The notes below the pieces were generated by a model that saw only the letters and a program-made list of their open reading frames with translations, searched no databases and was not told the DNA's origin. From an uncultured Gammaproteobacteria bacterium (GTDB taxonomy: Bacteria; Pseudomonadota; Gammaproteobacteria; CAMYKB01), in NCBI GenBank assembly GCA_947258875.1, contig CAMYKB010000005.1, positions 1 to 64,000 on the forward strand: DNA of 64,000 bases, given 5' to 3'. Every line of letters starts with the position of its first letter. Position 1 is the stretch's first letter. Below are positions 29,511-38,955 of the stretch, one piece after another. Both the position numbers and the translations under genes were made by a program.

Positions 29511-29540
29511 AAACGGCGGCCTTTGTGCCGCCGTTTTTTT
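29511..29540 (+). terminator. Intrinsic terminator after the PEP-CTERM gene
   Basis: ACGGCGGC-CTTTGT-GCCGCCGT forms a perfect 8-bp GC-rich stem with a six-base loop, followed by seven Ts. It starts 25 bases after the stop codon. Confidence 0.95.
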
Positions 29541-29732
29541 ATGATGCTGCACCTTGTTCCATAGCTTTAAGAAAATATCAATAACCAGAAATTTCACATA
29601 TTCAGCCCTTTCTTCTCACAGGAAGTACGCGTGACAATCCGGGAATTGTGATAAGTTCACTTTACCTATTCTATTGATGGTAATAGAGTGTAATGTACAT
29701 CAAGATGAACCGTTACCACTTTGAGAGTCAGC

Positions 29733-30626
29733 ATGCTCGGGCAATGGATCAAACGAGGACATGACCGGATCTGGAATGGGATCACGGGCTGGTTGTCCAC
29801 TGAAAGTCCTCCGGAAGAGGACGCCTATTTATCCGACTATCAGCGCCTGAACTATGAAATCCGAGCTGCGGATGTGATCCTGGTAGAAGGACGCAGCCGT
29901 GTCAGCAATATCATCAAGACCATCACCCTCAGCTCCTGGACCCATTCCGCGCTTTATATCGGGCACTTGCATGACATACAAGACCAGGATATTCGCGAGT
30001 ACATCCAGTACTATTATGACGGTGATCCACACGAACCGTTGGTCATCGAGGCCTTATTAGGACAAGGAACGATTGTCGCGCCACTGAGTAAGTACGAGAA
30101 CTTTCACTTACGCCTGTGCCGCCCGAAAGGTTTATCGCCTAGCGACGCATCAAAAGTCATCAAGAGATGTATCGGCTGCCTGGGACTGCACTACGATCTG
30201 CGTCAGCTGCTTGATCTGGCGCGCTTCATGTTTCCCTATGGACTGCTGCCTCCCAGATGGCGTTCAAGCCTGTTTGAACATCACAGTGGTAACCCGACGC
30301 GCACGGTATGCTCGACCATGATCGCTGAGGCTTTTCAATCCGTTAAGTTTCCGATATTGCCCTTGATATCACTCGACAACCAGAACCAGGTGCAACACGA
30401 TGAGGTGCAGCTGCTGGAGCGTAACCCCAAACTATATACCCCACGCGATTTCGACTATTCGCCATACTTCGAAATCATCAAATATCCTATGTACGGTTTT
30501 GATGAACTCGCTGTTTACCGGCGCTTACCTTGGGCTCCTCCGAAGGACCAGGGCAAGCAGGAGAACATCACTCACACCGCTGAAACTGATGAAACGGCCG
30601 AGGTATTCGACCCGGAGAAGGTCTGA
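29733..30626 (+). CDS. YiiX/YebB-like NlpC/P60 cysteine hydrolase
   Basis: Protein of 297 residues resembling the permuted papain-like YiiX family of predicted amidases or lipid/peptide hydrolases. The putative active-site elements are the histidine in SSWTHSALYIGH (about residue 70) and the cysteine in RTVCSTMIAEAFQS (about residue 190), in the permuted His-before-Cys order. AADVILVEGRSRVSNIIKTIT is the conserved lead-in. No signal peptide is obvious. I start at MLGQWIKRG, since GAGAG precedes it; the track's TTG is four codons earlier. It stands alone. Confidence 0.75.
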   Translation: MLGQWIKRGHDRIWNGITGWLSTESPPEEDAYLSDYQRLNYEIRAADVILVEGRSRVSNIIKTITLSSWTHSALYIGHLHDIQDQDIREYIQYYYDGDPHEPLVIEALLGQGTIVAPLSKYENFHLRLCRPKGLSPSDASKVIKRCIGCLGLHYDLRQLLDLARFMFPYGLLPPRWRSSLFEHHSGNPTRTVCSTMIAEAFQSVKFPILPLISLDNQNQVQHDEVQLLERNPKLYTPRDFDYSPYFEIIKYPMYGFDELAVYRRLPWAPPKDQGKQENITHTAETDETAEVFDPEKV

Positions 30627-30824
30627 TCTGCAGGTCCCGCGATCCGTGTACTGCGTAATCCTTTCCCAGTATGGCTATAATAAGTCCATAAAACGAAAAA
30701 CTAGTGACAGATCCAGCTCATTTCGGGATGGATCTGGCCCCATACCTGACTGATCTGATATTGAACAACGTCTGTACCACTGTTGCCCAGCCAGTCGCAT
30801 GTTTGCCGATGCAGGAGCATACCT

Positions 30825-32162
30825 ATGGCAAAAGCCACCAAAACTAAATCCACGACCATTAAACGTAAGACGGCCAATAGCCGCCCTGTGTATATCATTG
30901 ATGGCAGCCGCAGCCCTTTCCTCAAGGCGCGGGGCAAACCGGGCCCGTTCAAGGCTGCTGAGCTTGCCGTACAGGCAGCCAGACCGTTGCTATTACGCCA
31001 GAGTTTCCTGCCGGAAGAGTTCGACGAGGTAATCCTGGGTTGTGTGGGTCCTTCTGCTGATGAAGTCAATATCGCGCGTATTGTGTCACTGCGCCTCGGC
31101 TGTGGCGACAAGGTGCCTGCCTGGACGGTGCAGCGTAATTGTGCCTCCGGCTTGCAAGCACTGGATTCCGCCTATCGCAACATCGCCAGTGGACGCAGTA
31201 ACCTGGCGCTCGCCGGGGGTACCGAAGCCATGAGCCATTCTCCGTTGTTGTACAACCGCAAGATGGTGGACTGGCTGGCGGATTGGAATATGGCCAAGAG
31301 CCTCGGGCAACGCGTGAAAACACTGGCTAGCCTGCGGCCGGGACATTTCGCGCCTGTAATAGGACTGCTGAAAGGTCTGACTGACCCGGTGATCGGGCTG
31401 TCAATGGGGCAAACCGCTGAAAACCTGGCGTATCGTTTCAACATCAGCCGCGAACAGATGGATGAATACGCCGTAGCCAGTCACTTGCGCTTGTGTGATG
31501 CACAGGAGGCTGGCTATCTCGACGAGGTTGAGCCCCTCTACGATACCAAAGGTAACTATTACGAACAGGATGATGGTGTACGTCCCAATTCCTCGGTCGA
31601 GAAGCTATCGACACTCAAACCGGTATTCGACAAACCTTTCGGCAACGTTACCGCTGGTAACAGTGCACAAATTACTGACGGCTGCAGCTGGCTGATTCTT
31701 GCCAGCGAAGAGGCTGTCAAACAGCACGATCTGCCCGTGATGGGGCGTGTTGTGGATACCGAATGGGCTGGCGTCGACCCGGCACAAATGGGACTGGGGC
31801 CGGTACATGCGGTCGTGCCCATGCTCAAGCGCCACAAAATGAACACAGACAATATTGACTATTGGGAACTGAATGAGGCCTTTGCAGCGCAGGTACTGGC
31901 CTGTGTGGCCGCCTGGAAAGACAGCAAATACTGCAGGGCTGAACTAGGCCTTGCCAAGGCCTTTGGGGAGGTTCCGCATGAACGATTAAACGTGGATGGT
32001 GGTGGGATCAGCCTTGGCCACCCCGTAGGTGCAAGTGGCGCACGTATTGTATTGCATTTACTGAAAACCCTGCAACGCAACAAGGCCGAACGTGGTGTCG
32101 CCACCCTATGCATCGGTGGTGGTCAAGGGGGCGCAATGCTGGTTGAAAATCTTACGGGGTAA
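30825..32162 (+). CDS. Acetyl-CoA acyltransferase (thiolase)
   Basis: Cleaves 3-ketoacyl-CoA to acetyl-CoA in beta-oxidation, or condenses acetyl-CoA. The nucleophile cysteine is in RNCASGLQALDSAY; the other catalytic parts are NVDGGGISLGHPVGASGARI and LCIGGGQGGAML. The 445-residue length is slightly above usual because of a basic N-terminal leader (KATKTKSTTIKRKT) and a middle loop. AGGAG seven bases before the ATG fixes the start, 14 codons inside the track ORF. The FadJ-like gene follows after eight bases, forming the beta-oxidation complex operon. It resembles FadI-type thiolases. Confidence 0.9.
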   Translation: MAKATKTKSTTIKRKTANSRPVYIIDGSRSPFLKARGKPGPFKAAELAVQAARPLLLRQSFLPEEFDEVILGCVGPSADEVNIARIVSLRLGCGDKVPAWTVQRNCASGLQALDSAYRNIASGRSNLALAGGTEAMSHSPLLYNRKMVDWLADWNMAKSLGQRVKTLASLRPGHFAPVIGLLKGLTDPVIGLSMGQTAENLAYRFNISREQMDEYAVASHLRLCDAQEAGYLDEVEPLYDTKGNYYEQDDGVRPNSSVEKLSTLKPVFDKPFGNVTAGNSAQITDGCSWLILASEEAVKQHDLPVMGRVVDTEWAGVDPAQMGLGPVHAVVPMLKRHKMNTDNIDYWELNEAFAAQVLACVAAWKDSKYCRAELGLAKAFGEVPHERLNVDGGGISLGHPVGASGARIVLHLLKTLQRNKAERGVATLCIGGGQGGAMLVENLTG

Positions 32163-32170
32163 TCACAATC

Positions 32171-34192
32171 ATGGCAAAACAGAATTACACACATTGGAAC
32201 GTCGTACACAATGATAATGGCATTGCCTGGCTGCACCTCGATGTTCAGGATTCCACTGCCAATATCTTATCTACCGCTGTCCTCAACGAACTCAATGCCA
32301 TACTCGATGAGTTCAATGCAACCATGCCCGCCGGTGTGGCCTTTGTTTCTGACAAGGCTGGCGGTTTTATCGCCGGTGCTGATGTCAAGGAATTCACCAC
32401 CTTTGCTGACCGCGAGGATGCCTTGGTTTTCATCAGGCGTGGTCAGGACATCATGGACCGCATCGAGGAACTGCCCTGCCCGACCGTTGCGGTTATCAAT
32501 GGTTTTTGCATGGGCGGTGGCACCGAACTGGCCTTGGCCTGTGATTACCGTGTGGCACTCGACAGCCCCAAAACGCGCATCGCCTTGCCTGAAATCAGGC
32601 TGGGTATACATCCGGGCTTTGGCGGTAGTGTGCGTGCCATACGCCTGCTTGGTCCTATCGCTGCGATGGACATGATGCTTACCGGCCGTGGCCTCGATGC
32701 CCGGCGCGCCAGGAAGATCAAATTGGTGGATTATGTGGTTGCCGAGCGCTACCTGAAAACCGCTGCTGCAGACGTACTCGGAACCCGGCGTACACCCAAG
32801 CGTGCCGGGGGTACAGCGAAACTCCTCAACCACAAATTGCTGCGTCCGCTGCTCGCCATGCAATTACGTAAACAGGTTTCTAAAAAGGCCAGGCAGGAAC
32901 ACTACCCGGCACCTTATGCCCTCATCGATCTGTGGCAAAAACACGCCGACGACGAACGCATGATGCTCAAGATGGAGGCTAACTCCGTTGCAGATCTTAG
33001 CATCAGTGATACCGCCCGTAACCTGGTGCGTGTGTTCCTGTTACAGGATCGTCTTAAATCCCTGGGCGACAAGTCACGCATCGACCCTAAACACGTGCAT
33101 GTCATCGGTGCCGGCGTTATGGGTGGTGATATCGCCATCTGGTGCGCACTGCAGGGCTTCAGGGTCACCGTACAAGACACCAATGCCCATAGCCTTGCAG
33201 CTACTATGCAACGTGCTGCAAAGCTGTTCAAAAAGCGCCTCAAAGTGAATACCCTGATCACCGCAGCCATGGATCGCCTGATCGCCGATAGCAAGGGTCT
33301 GGGTTTACAACAGGCCGATGTCATTATCGAGGCCATCTTCGAAGATGCCGAGGTTAAAAAGAAGCTCTATAGTGAGATCGAGCCCAAAATCAAACCCGAG
33401 GCGTTGGTGGCCACCAACACTTCCAGTATTCCGATTGAAACCTTAGCGGAAGCGTTTAGTGACAAGGGCCGCCTGATCGGCCTGCACTTCTTCAATCCGG
33501 TTGCCATGATGCCGCTGGTCGAAGTTGTCATCGGCAAGACGACACAGCAGGATAGCATCGACAAGGCGCTGGCTTTTACCCGTCACATCGATAAACTGCC
33601 GCTGCCCGTGAAGAGCTCGCCGGGTTTCCTCGTCAACCGCATCCTTATGCCGTACATGCTGGAGGCTATGATCATGGAAAGCGAGGGCATTCCGAAAGCC
33701 GCCATCGACAAGGCCGCTCTAAGCTTTGGTATGCCTATGGGCCCCATTGAGCTCGGTGACACTGTAGGCCTCGATGTCGGCCTATTTGTCGGCGACATCC
33801 TCGCCAAGGCCTACAATCTGGAAGTGCCGGACAAACTGCGTACCATGGTCGCCGCTGGCAAGCTTGGCAAGAAATCCGGCAGCGGCTTCTATGAGTGGAA
33901 AAAAGGCAAACCAGTACGCAACAGAAAAGAAAAATACGAGGGCGATCTACAGCTACTGCAAGACCGCATGACCCTGCGTATGGTCAATGAAGCCGTCGCC
34001 TGCTTGCGAGACAAGGTTGTCGACGATGAGGAACTTGTTGATGCCGGCGTCATCTTCGGCACCGGTTTCGCACCCTTCCGCGGTGGTCCCCTACACTATC
34101 TCAATGACCGTGGTCGCGACGAAACTAAAAACACGTTGGAGCAACTACAGGATCGTTACGGCGAGCGTTTCAGCGCAGATAGCGGTTGGTAA
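32171..34192 (+). CDS. Bifunctional enoyl-CoA hydratase/3-hydroxyacyl-CoA dehydrogenase (FadJ/FadB-like)
   Basis: Alpha subunit of the fatty-acid oxidation complex. The first 200 residues are a crotonase domain (AGGFIAGADVKEF and GFCMGGGTELALACDYR, with ALPEIRLGIHPGFGG carrying the catalytic Glu). The NAD-binding domain follows (VHVIGAGVMGGDIAIWCA), then the dehydrogenase C-terminal domain with GLHFFNPVAMMPLVEVV and SPGFLVNRIL. It has 673 residues, somewhat shorter than E. coli FadB or FadJ. It is the partner of the thiolase eight bases upstream. Confidence 0.93.
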   Translation: MAKQNYTHWNVVHNDNGIAWLHLDVQDSTANILSTAVLNELNAILDEFNATMPAGVAFVSDKAGGFIAGADVKEFTTFADREDALVFIRRGQDIMDRIEELPCPTVAVINGFCMGGGTELALACDYRVALDSPKTRIALPEIRLGIHPGFGGSVRAIRLLGPIAAMDMMLTGRGLDARRARKIKLVDYVVAERYLKTAAADVLGTRRTPKRAGGTAKLLNHKLLRPLLAMQLRKQVSKKARQEHYPAPYALIDLWQKHADDERMMLKMEANSVADLSISDTARNLVRVFLLQDRLKSLGDKSRIDPKHVHVIGAGVMGGDIAIWCALQGFRVTVQDTNAHSLAATMQRAAKLFKKRLKVNTLITAAMDRLIADSKGLGLQQADVIIEAIFEDAEVKKKLYSEIEPKIKPEALVATNTSSIPIETLAEAFSDKGRLIGLHFFNPVAMMPLVEVVIGKTTQQDSIDKALAFTRHIDKLPLPVKSSPGFLVNRILMPYMLEAMIMESEGIPKAAIDKAALSFGMPMGPIELGDTVGLDVGLFVGDILAKAYNLEVPDKLRTMVAAGKLGKKSGSGFYEWKKGKPVRNRKEKYEGDLQLLQDRMTLRMVNEAVACLRDKVVDDEELVDAGVIFGTGFAPFRGGPLHYLNDRGRDETKNTLEQLQDRYGERFSADSGW

Positions 34193-34278
34193 TTATTATT
34201 GGTATTCAAAAGGCCCTTAATTGGTAGCTATTGCGTCGCATATATTATTAGCGTGAAGAATATTACACGGCTTTAAAA

Positions 34279-34294
34279 TCCCGCTTCAGCGGGA
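34279..34294. other. GC-rich hairpin before the peroxiredoxin gene
   Basis: TCCCGCTTCAGCGGGA folds into a 6-7 bp stem with a very small loop. On the plus strand no T-run follows; on the minus strand TTTTAA does, but no minus-strand gene ends here. It might cap an mRNA end, belong to a small repeat, or regulate the next gene, 50 bases downstream. Confidence 0.4.
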
Positions 34295-34344
34295 CGTTAG
34301 CAAGACACCGCTGTCTTTAACCGATAATGGAAAAGGGTAAATTT

Positions 34345-35073
34345 ATGCGTTCTTTATTACCAATCATATTGATAATACTGTTTAATGCATCCTGTTCAGG
34401 TGAATCAGTTCCCAGCTATCAGGAATCGTTAAATCAGTTTATGGAAGAATCGAAAACCTCCAAATCACCTTTTTCTGAAAAAGACAAGGCGATTATGGAA
34501 AAAGCCGCTAAATCTCTAGCCAGTAGTTTACCAAATCCAGGCATTAAGGTCGGTGAAAAGGCGCCGGATTTTATTTTGAACAACGCGTTTAGAGAAAAGG
34601 TGATTCTGAAAGATGAACTTAAAAAAGGTCCTGTAGTCCTTGTATTTTATCGTGGTGCCTGGTGCCCATTTTGTAATATGCATTTGCATGCTTTACATAA
34701 AAGCCTGCCACAGTTTAAAAAATATGGGGCTCAATTAATTGTCATTACACCACAAAAACCGGACAAATCAGCAGAACAAATAAAGCAAGACGGCTATCCT
34801 TTTGAAGTCTTAAGCGATTTAGATAGCAATGTAATGAGGGACTATAAACTTTATTATGAATTGCCTGATGATTTGCTAGCTGTTTACAAAAGTCATGGGC
34901 TGGACATCGAAGACTTTAATGGCAAAGGACGTAATGTGTTACCCGTGCCCGGTAGTTTTGTCATAGATAAAACTGGAATTGTACGGGCCATGCAGGCCCA
35001 AACAGATTATAAGTTACGCATGGAACCTGCAACTATTATCGATACATTAATGGATATCGCAGGAGACAATTAA
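34345..35073 (+). CDS. Peroxiredoxin-like (AhpC/TSA) lipoprotein
   Basis: Thioredoxin-fold protein of the AhpC/TSA peroxiredoxin-like family, likely tethered to a membrane and facing the periplasm: the N-terminus ends in a lipobox (FNASC). The active site is YRGAWCPFCNMHL, a CxxC motif as in thioredoxins, whereas classic 2-Cys peroxiredoxins have TxxC. VLSDLDSNVMRDY and PGSFVIDKTGIVR complete the fold. AAGGG before MRSLL sets the start, six codons inside the track ORF. Role in thiol redox or peroxide removal is inferred. The base composition is more A/T-rich than its neighbours. Confidence 0.82.
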   Translation: MRSLLPIILIILFNASCSGESVPSYQESLNQFMEESKTSKSPFSEKDKAIMEKAAKSLASSLPNPGIKVGEKAPDFILNNAFREKVILKDELKKGPVVLVFYRGAWCPFCNMHLHALHKSLPQFKKYGAQLIVITPQKPDKSAEQIKQDGYPFEVLSDLDSNVMRDYKLYYELPDDLLAVYKSHGLDIEDFNGKGRNVLPVPGSFVIDKTGIVRAMQAQTDYKLRMEPATIIDTLMDIAGDN

Positions 35074-35121
35074 ACAATACTAAACAATAAAATCAACCTG
35101 ACCTGATGCATATTCTGTGAC

Positions 35122-35451
35122 ATGAGTGACACCTACGAGAAAATCTATGCTGTAGTTAGGAAAATCCCGCATGGCTGCGTGGCAACCTATGGGCAAGTTG
35201 CGCGTCTCGCTGGTATTCCCAGGCAAGCCCGTCAGGTCGGTTACGCACTCCATGCTTCATCAGGCAAGCATGACCTCCCCTGGCATCGTGTCATAAATGC
35301 CAAGGGTGAAGTCAGTACCCGTTCTGATCCAAGTTGTAACGGATTACAGCGCCAGCTTCTGGAAGATGAAGGCGTTGTCTTTAACAGGAATGCTCGTGTA
35401 TCACTGGAAAATTATCGTTGGCAGCCTGGGTTACTAAATAATCATCAGTAG
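35122..35451 (+). CDS. Alkyltransferase-like protein (ATL, MGMT family)
   Basis: DNA-repair protein of 109 residues homologous to the C-terminal domain of O6-alkylguanine-DNA alkyltransferase. The helix-turn-helix stretch IPHGCVATYGQVARLAGIPRQARQVGYAL is intact. The active-site motif reads PWHRV where true transferases have PCHRV, so it cannot accept an alkyl group. Known ATL proteins bind alkylated guanine and hand it to nucleotide excision repair. Forty-eight bases separate it from the peroxiredoxin gene; shared transcription is possible. Confidence 0.93.
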   Translation: MSDTYEKIYAVVRKIPHGCVATYGQVARLAGIPRQARQVGYALHASSGKHDLPWHRVINAKGEVSTRSDPSCNGLQRQLLEDEGVVFNRNARVSLENYRWQPGLLNNHQ

Positions 35452-35587
35452 ATGAAACAAGTATACCCGACATAACTAATTCTCTTTTGGGGCAGTAATG
35501 TTTGTGTCGACAAGTGAAGTAAGTCTAGGTTTATCTAACTGTAGGTGGTAAAGAACTCCTGTCGTTGGGCTGCCACCTGGAGAAAAG

Positions 35588-36115
35588 ATGCCCTTTGATT
35601 ATCAACCCTTTCTCTTAGGCAACCTCGTCAAAATTAGACCGCTGTGTGCGGAGGACTATGATGACCTGTATGCTGTTGCCTCTGATCCACTGATTTGGGA
35701 GCAGCATCCAGTCAAGAGCCGATACCAGGAAGACGACTTCAAACCCTTCTACAATGAATCACTAGAGTCGGGAGGCACTTTGACTATCCTAGACCTAAGA
35801 AGCAATCAGGTAATCGGATCATCGCGCTTTCACAACTACGATAAGGAGAAAAATGACGTAGAAATTGGTTGGACATTCTTGGCCAGGACCTATTGGGGTG
35901 GGAAGTATAACGGAGAAATCAAGAAGCTCATGTTAGAGCATGCTTTTCAGTTTGTGGAAAATGTAGTCTTGCTTGCTGCCCCGGACAATTTTCGCTTCCA
36001 GCGTTCGGTAGAAAAGATTGGAGGCATTTGGGTTGGGTCGAGGCCGGACGCAGGCGGTCGAGATAGTTTGGTTTATCAGATCACTGCTGCGAGTGACGAT
36101 GCGGCCGGACAGTAA
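35588..36115 (+). CDS. GNAT family N-acetyltransferase
   Basis: RimJ/RimL-like acetyltransferase of 175 residues, transferring acetyl from acetyl-CoA to an unknown amine. KIRPLCAEDYDDLYAVASDP is the usual N-terminal strand-helix; VIGSSRFHNYDKEKNDVEIGWTFL and the acceptor-side helix YNGEIKKLMLEHAF are typical, ending RFQRSVEKIGG. GGAG lies about eight bases before the ATG. It is flanked by bases resembling integron core sites (GTTGGGC before, GTCTAAC after), but the rest of an attC structure is missing. It may be a recent accessory gene. Confidence 0.82.
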   Translation: MPFDYQPFLLGNLVKIRPLCAEDYDDLYAVASDPLIWEQHPVKSRYQEDDFKPFYNESLESGGTLTILDLRSNQVIGSSRFHNYDKEKNDVEIGWTFLARTYWGGKYNGEIKKLMLEHAFQFVENVVLLAAPDNFRFQRSVEKIGGIWVGSRPDAGGRDSLVYQITAASDDAAGQ

Positions 36116-36218
36116 ATCGCGCTCCATTCTACTGCGCGCTGTCTAACCTACCCGTTCATGTATACACACATCCATCCGCAGCTTAGATAACAAACCTCAC
36201 AGACAAGACAGGCCGGGC

Positions 36219-37655
<1,437 letters not shown>

Positions 37656-37672
37656 TCAGCAAATGTTATTTA

Positions 37673-38911
37673 TTAAATGTGTAGCAGCAGGCGGCTCGGA
37701 TCTTCGAGTTGCTCCTTAATCGCCACCAAGAACTGTACTGCCTCCCTGCCATCGATGATGCGGTGATCATAGGACAATGCCAGGTACATCATCGGACGTA
37801 TGACGACCTCACCATTTTCAGCCATGGGCCGCTCCTGAATCTTGTGCATACCCAGAATAGCGCTTTGCGGCGGGTTGAGTATAGGCGTAGACATCAGTGA
37901 GCCGAACACGCCGCCATTTGTGAGTGTGAAGGTACCACCGGTGAGTTCTTCCATCGAAAGCGACCCCTCTTTGGCCTTAGTGCCGTACTCATTGATCTGC
38001 TTTTCGATCTCGGCCATGGTCATCTGATCGGCATCACGCACGATGGGCACCACCAAACCGCGTGGCGAGCTGACAGCGATACCGATATCGAAATAGCCGT
38101 GATAAAGAATATCATCACCATCGATGGAGGCATTAACCACCGGGAAGCGTTTCAGGGCTTCAATTGTGGCCATCACGAAGAACGACATGAAACCCAGGCG
38201 TACGCTGTGCACCTCTTCGAACTTGTCACGATAACGCTTACGTAATTCCATCACGGGCGCCATGTTAACCTCGTTAAAAGTGGTCAGAATGGCATTCTGG
38301 TGTTGGGCGTCCAGCAGGCGTTCGGCAACACGTTTACGCAAGCGTGTCATGGGAACGCGTTCTTCGATGCGGTCGCCTGGTGTGACAAACTCGTTATTAC
38401 GCACGGGAGCAGGTTTTTCTACCGCTAGCGGCTCAGTTTGCGGTACTGCTGAGGGTTGTGGTTGCGATTTTAGGTAATCCTGCACATCGCTCTTGGTGAT
38501 GCGCCCATTCTTGCCAGAGCCCTTGATTTGTGAGCTTTGGAGGTTGTTTTCTTCCAGTAACTTGCGCACTGCCGGACTGAGTTGCGGCTCATCAGTGACG
38601 CTAGCTTCGTCGGTATCAGATGTATCGGGTAATTTTCTAATCGGTTGTGCACCCGCAGCGGGAGGCGGGCTGCCTTCCGTATCAATGACTGCGATAACTT
38701 CTTCGCTCAATACGGTTTCGGCGTTATTTTTTTTGATTTCCTTAAGGATTCCATCATTGGGGGCTGAGACCTCAAGTACGACCTTATCCGTTTCGATTTC
38801 AATGAGATTTTCTCCGCGCGACACCGCCTCACCCGGTTTTTTAAGCCAGTCCCCCAAAGTTGCATCAGCAACAGATTCCGCCAATACAGGAACTTTAATT
38901 TCTACCAACAC
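37673..38911 (-). CDS. sucB: Dihydrolipoyllysine-residue succinyltransferase (E2)
   Basis: Core of the 2-oxoglutarate dehydrogenase complex. One lipoyl domain (residues 1-80) carries the modified lysine in [12 protein letters not shown]. An Ala/Pro-rich linker leads to the E3-binding domain ([29 protein letters not shown]), then the catalytic domain ending with the active-site [16 protein letters not shown]. The start is GTG, with GAGGAAG five bases ahead. The length of 412 is typical. It lies between sucA and lpdA. Confidence 0.96.
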   Translation of the reverse strand: MLVEIKVPVLAESVADATLGDWLKKPGEAVSRGENLIEIETDKVVLEVSAPNDGILKEIKKNNAETVLSEEVIAVIDTEGSPPPAAGAQPIRKLPDTSDTDEASVTDEPQLSPAVRKLLEENNLQSSQIKGSGKNGRITKSDVQDYLKSQPQPSAVPQTEPLAVEKPAPVRNNEFVTPGDRIEERVPMTRLRKRVAERLLDAQHQNAILTTFNEVNMAPVMELRKRYRDKFEEVHSVRLGFMSFFVMATIEALKRFPVVNASIDGDDILYHGYFDIGIAVSSPRGLVVPIVRDADQMTMAEIEKQINEYGTKAKEGSLSMEELTGGTFTLTNGGVFGSLMSTPILNPPQSAILGMHKIQERPMAENGEVVIRPMMYLALSYDHRIIDGREAVQFLVAIKEQLEDPSRLLLHI

Positions 38912-38955
38912 GTTGTCTTCCTCGACGATGTATCATTTAGCAGTAGTATAAGCAG

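Noticed and set aside
32267-32863. 198-codon minus-strand ORF
   Set aside because: Shadow of the FadJ-like gene with no ribosome site or family features.
35559-36210. GNAT gene as a second integron cassette
   Set aside because: GTTGGGC before and GTCTAAC after match core consensus, but no paired inner arms with an unpaired base or closing core could be found; short cores match by chance.
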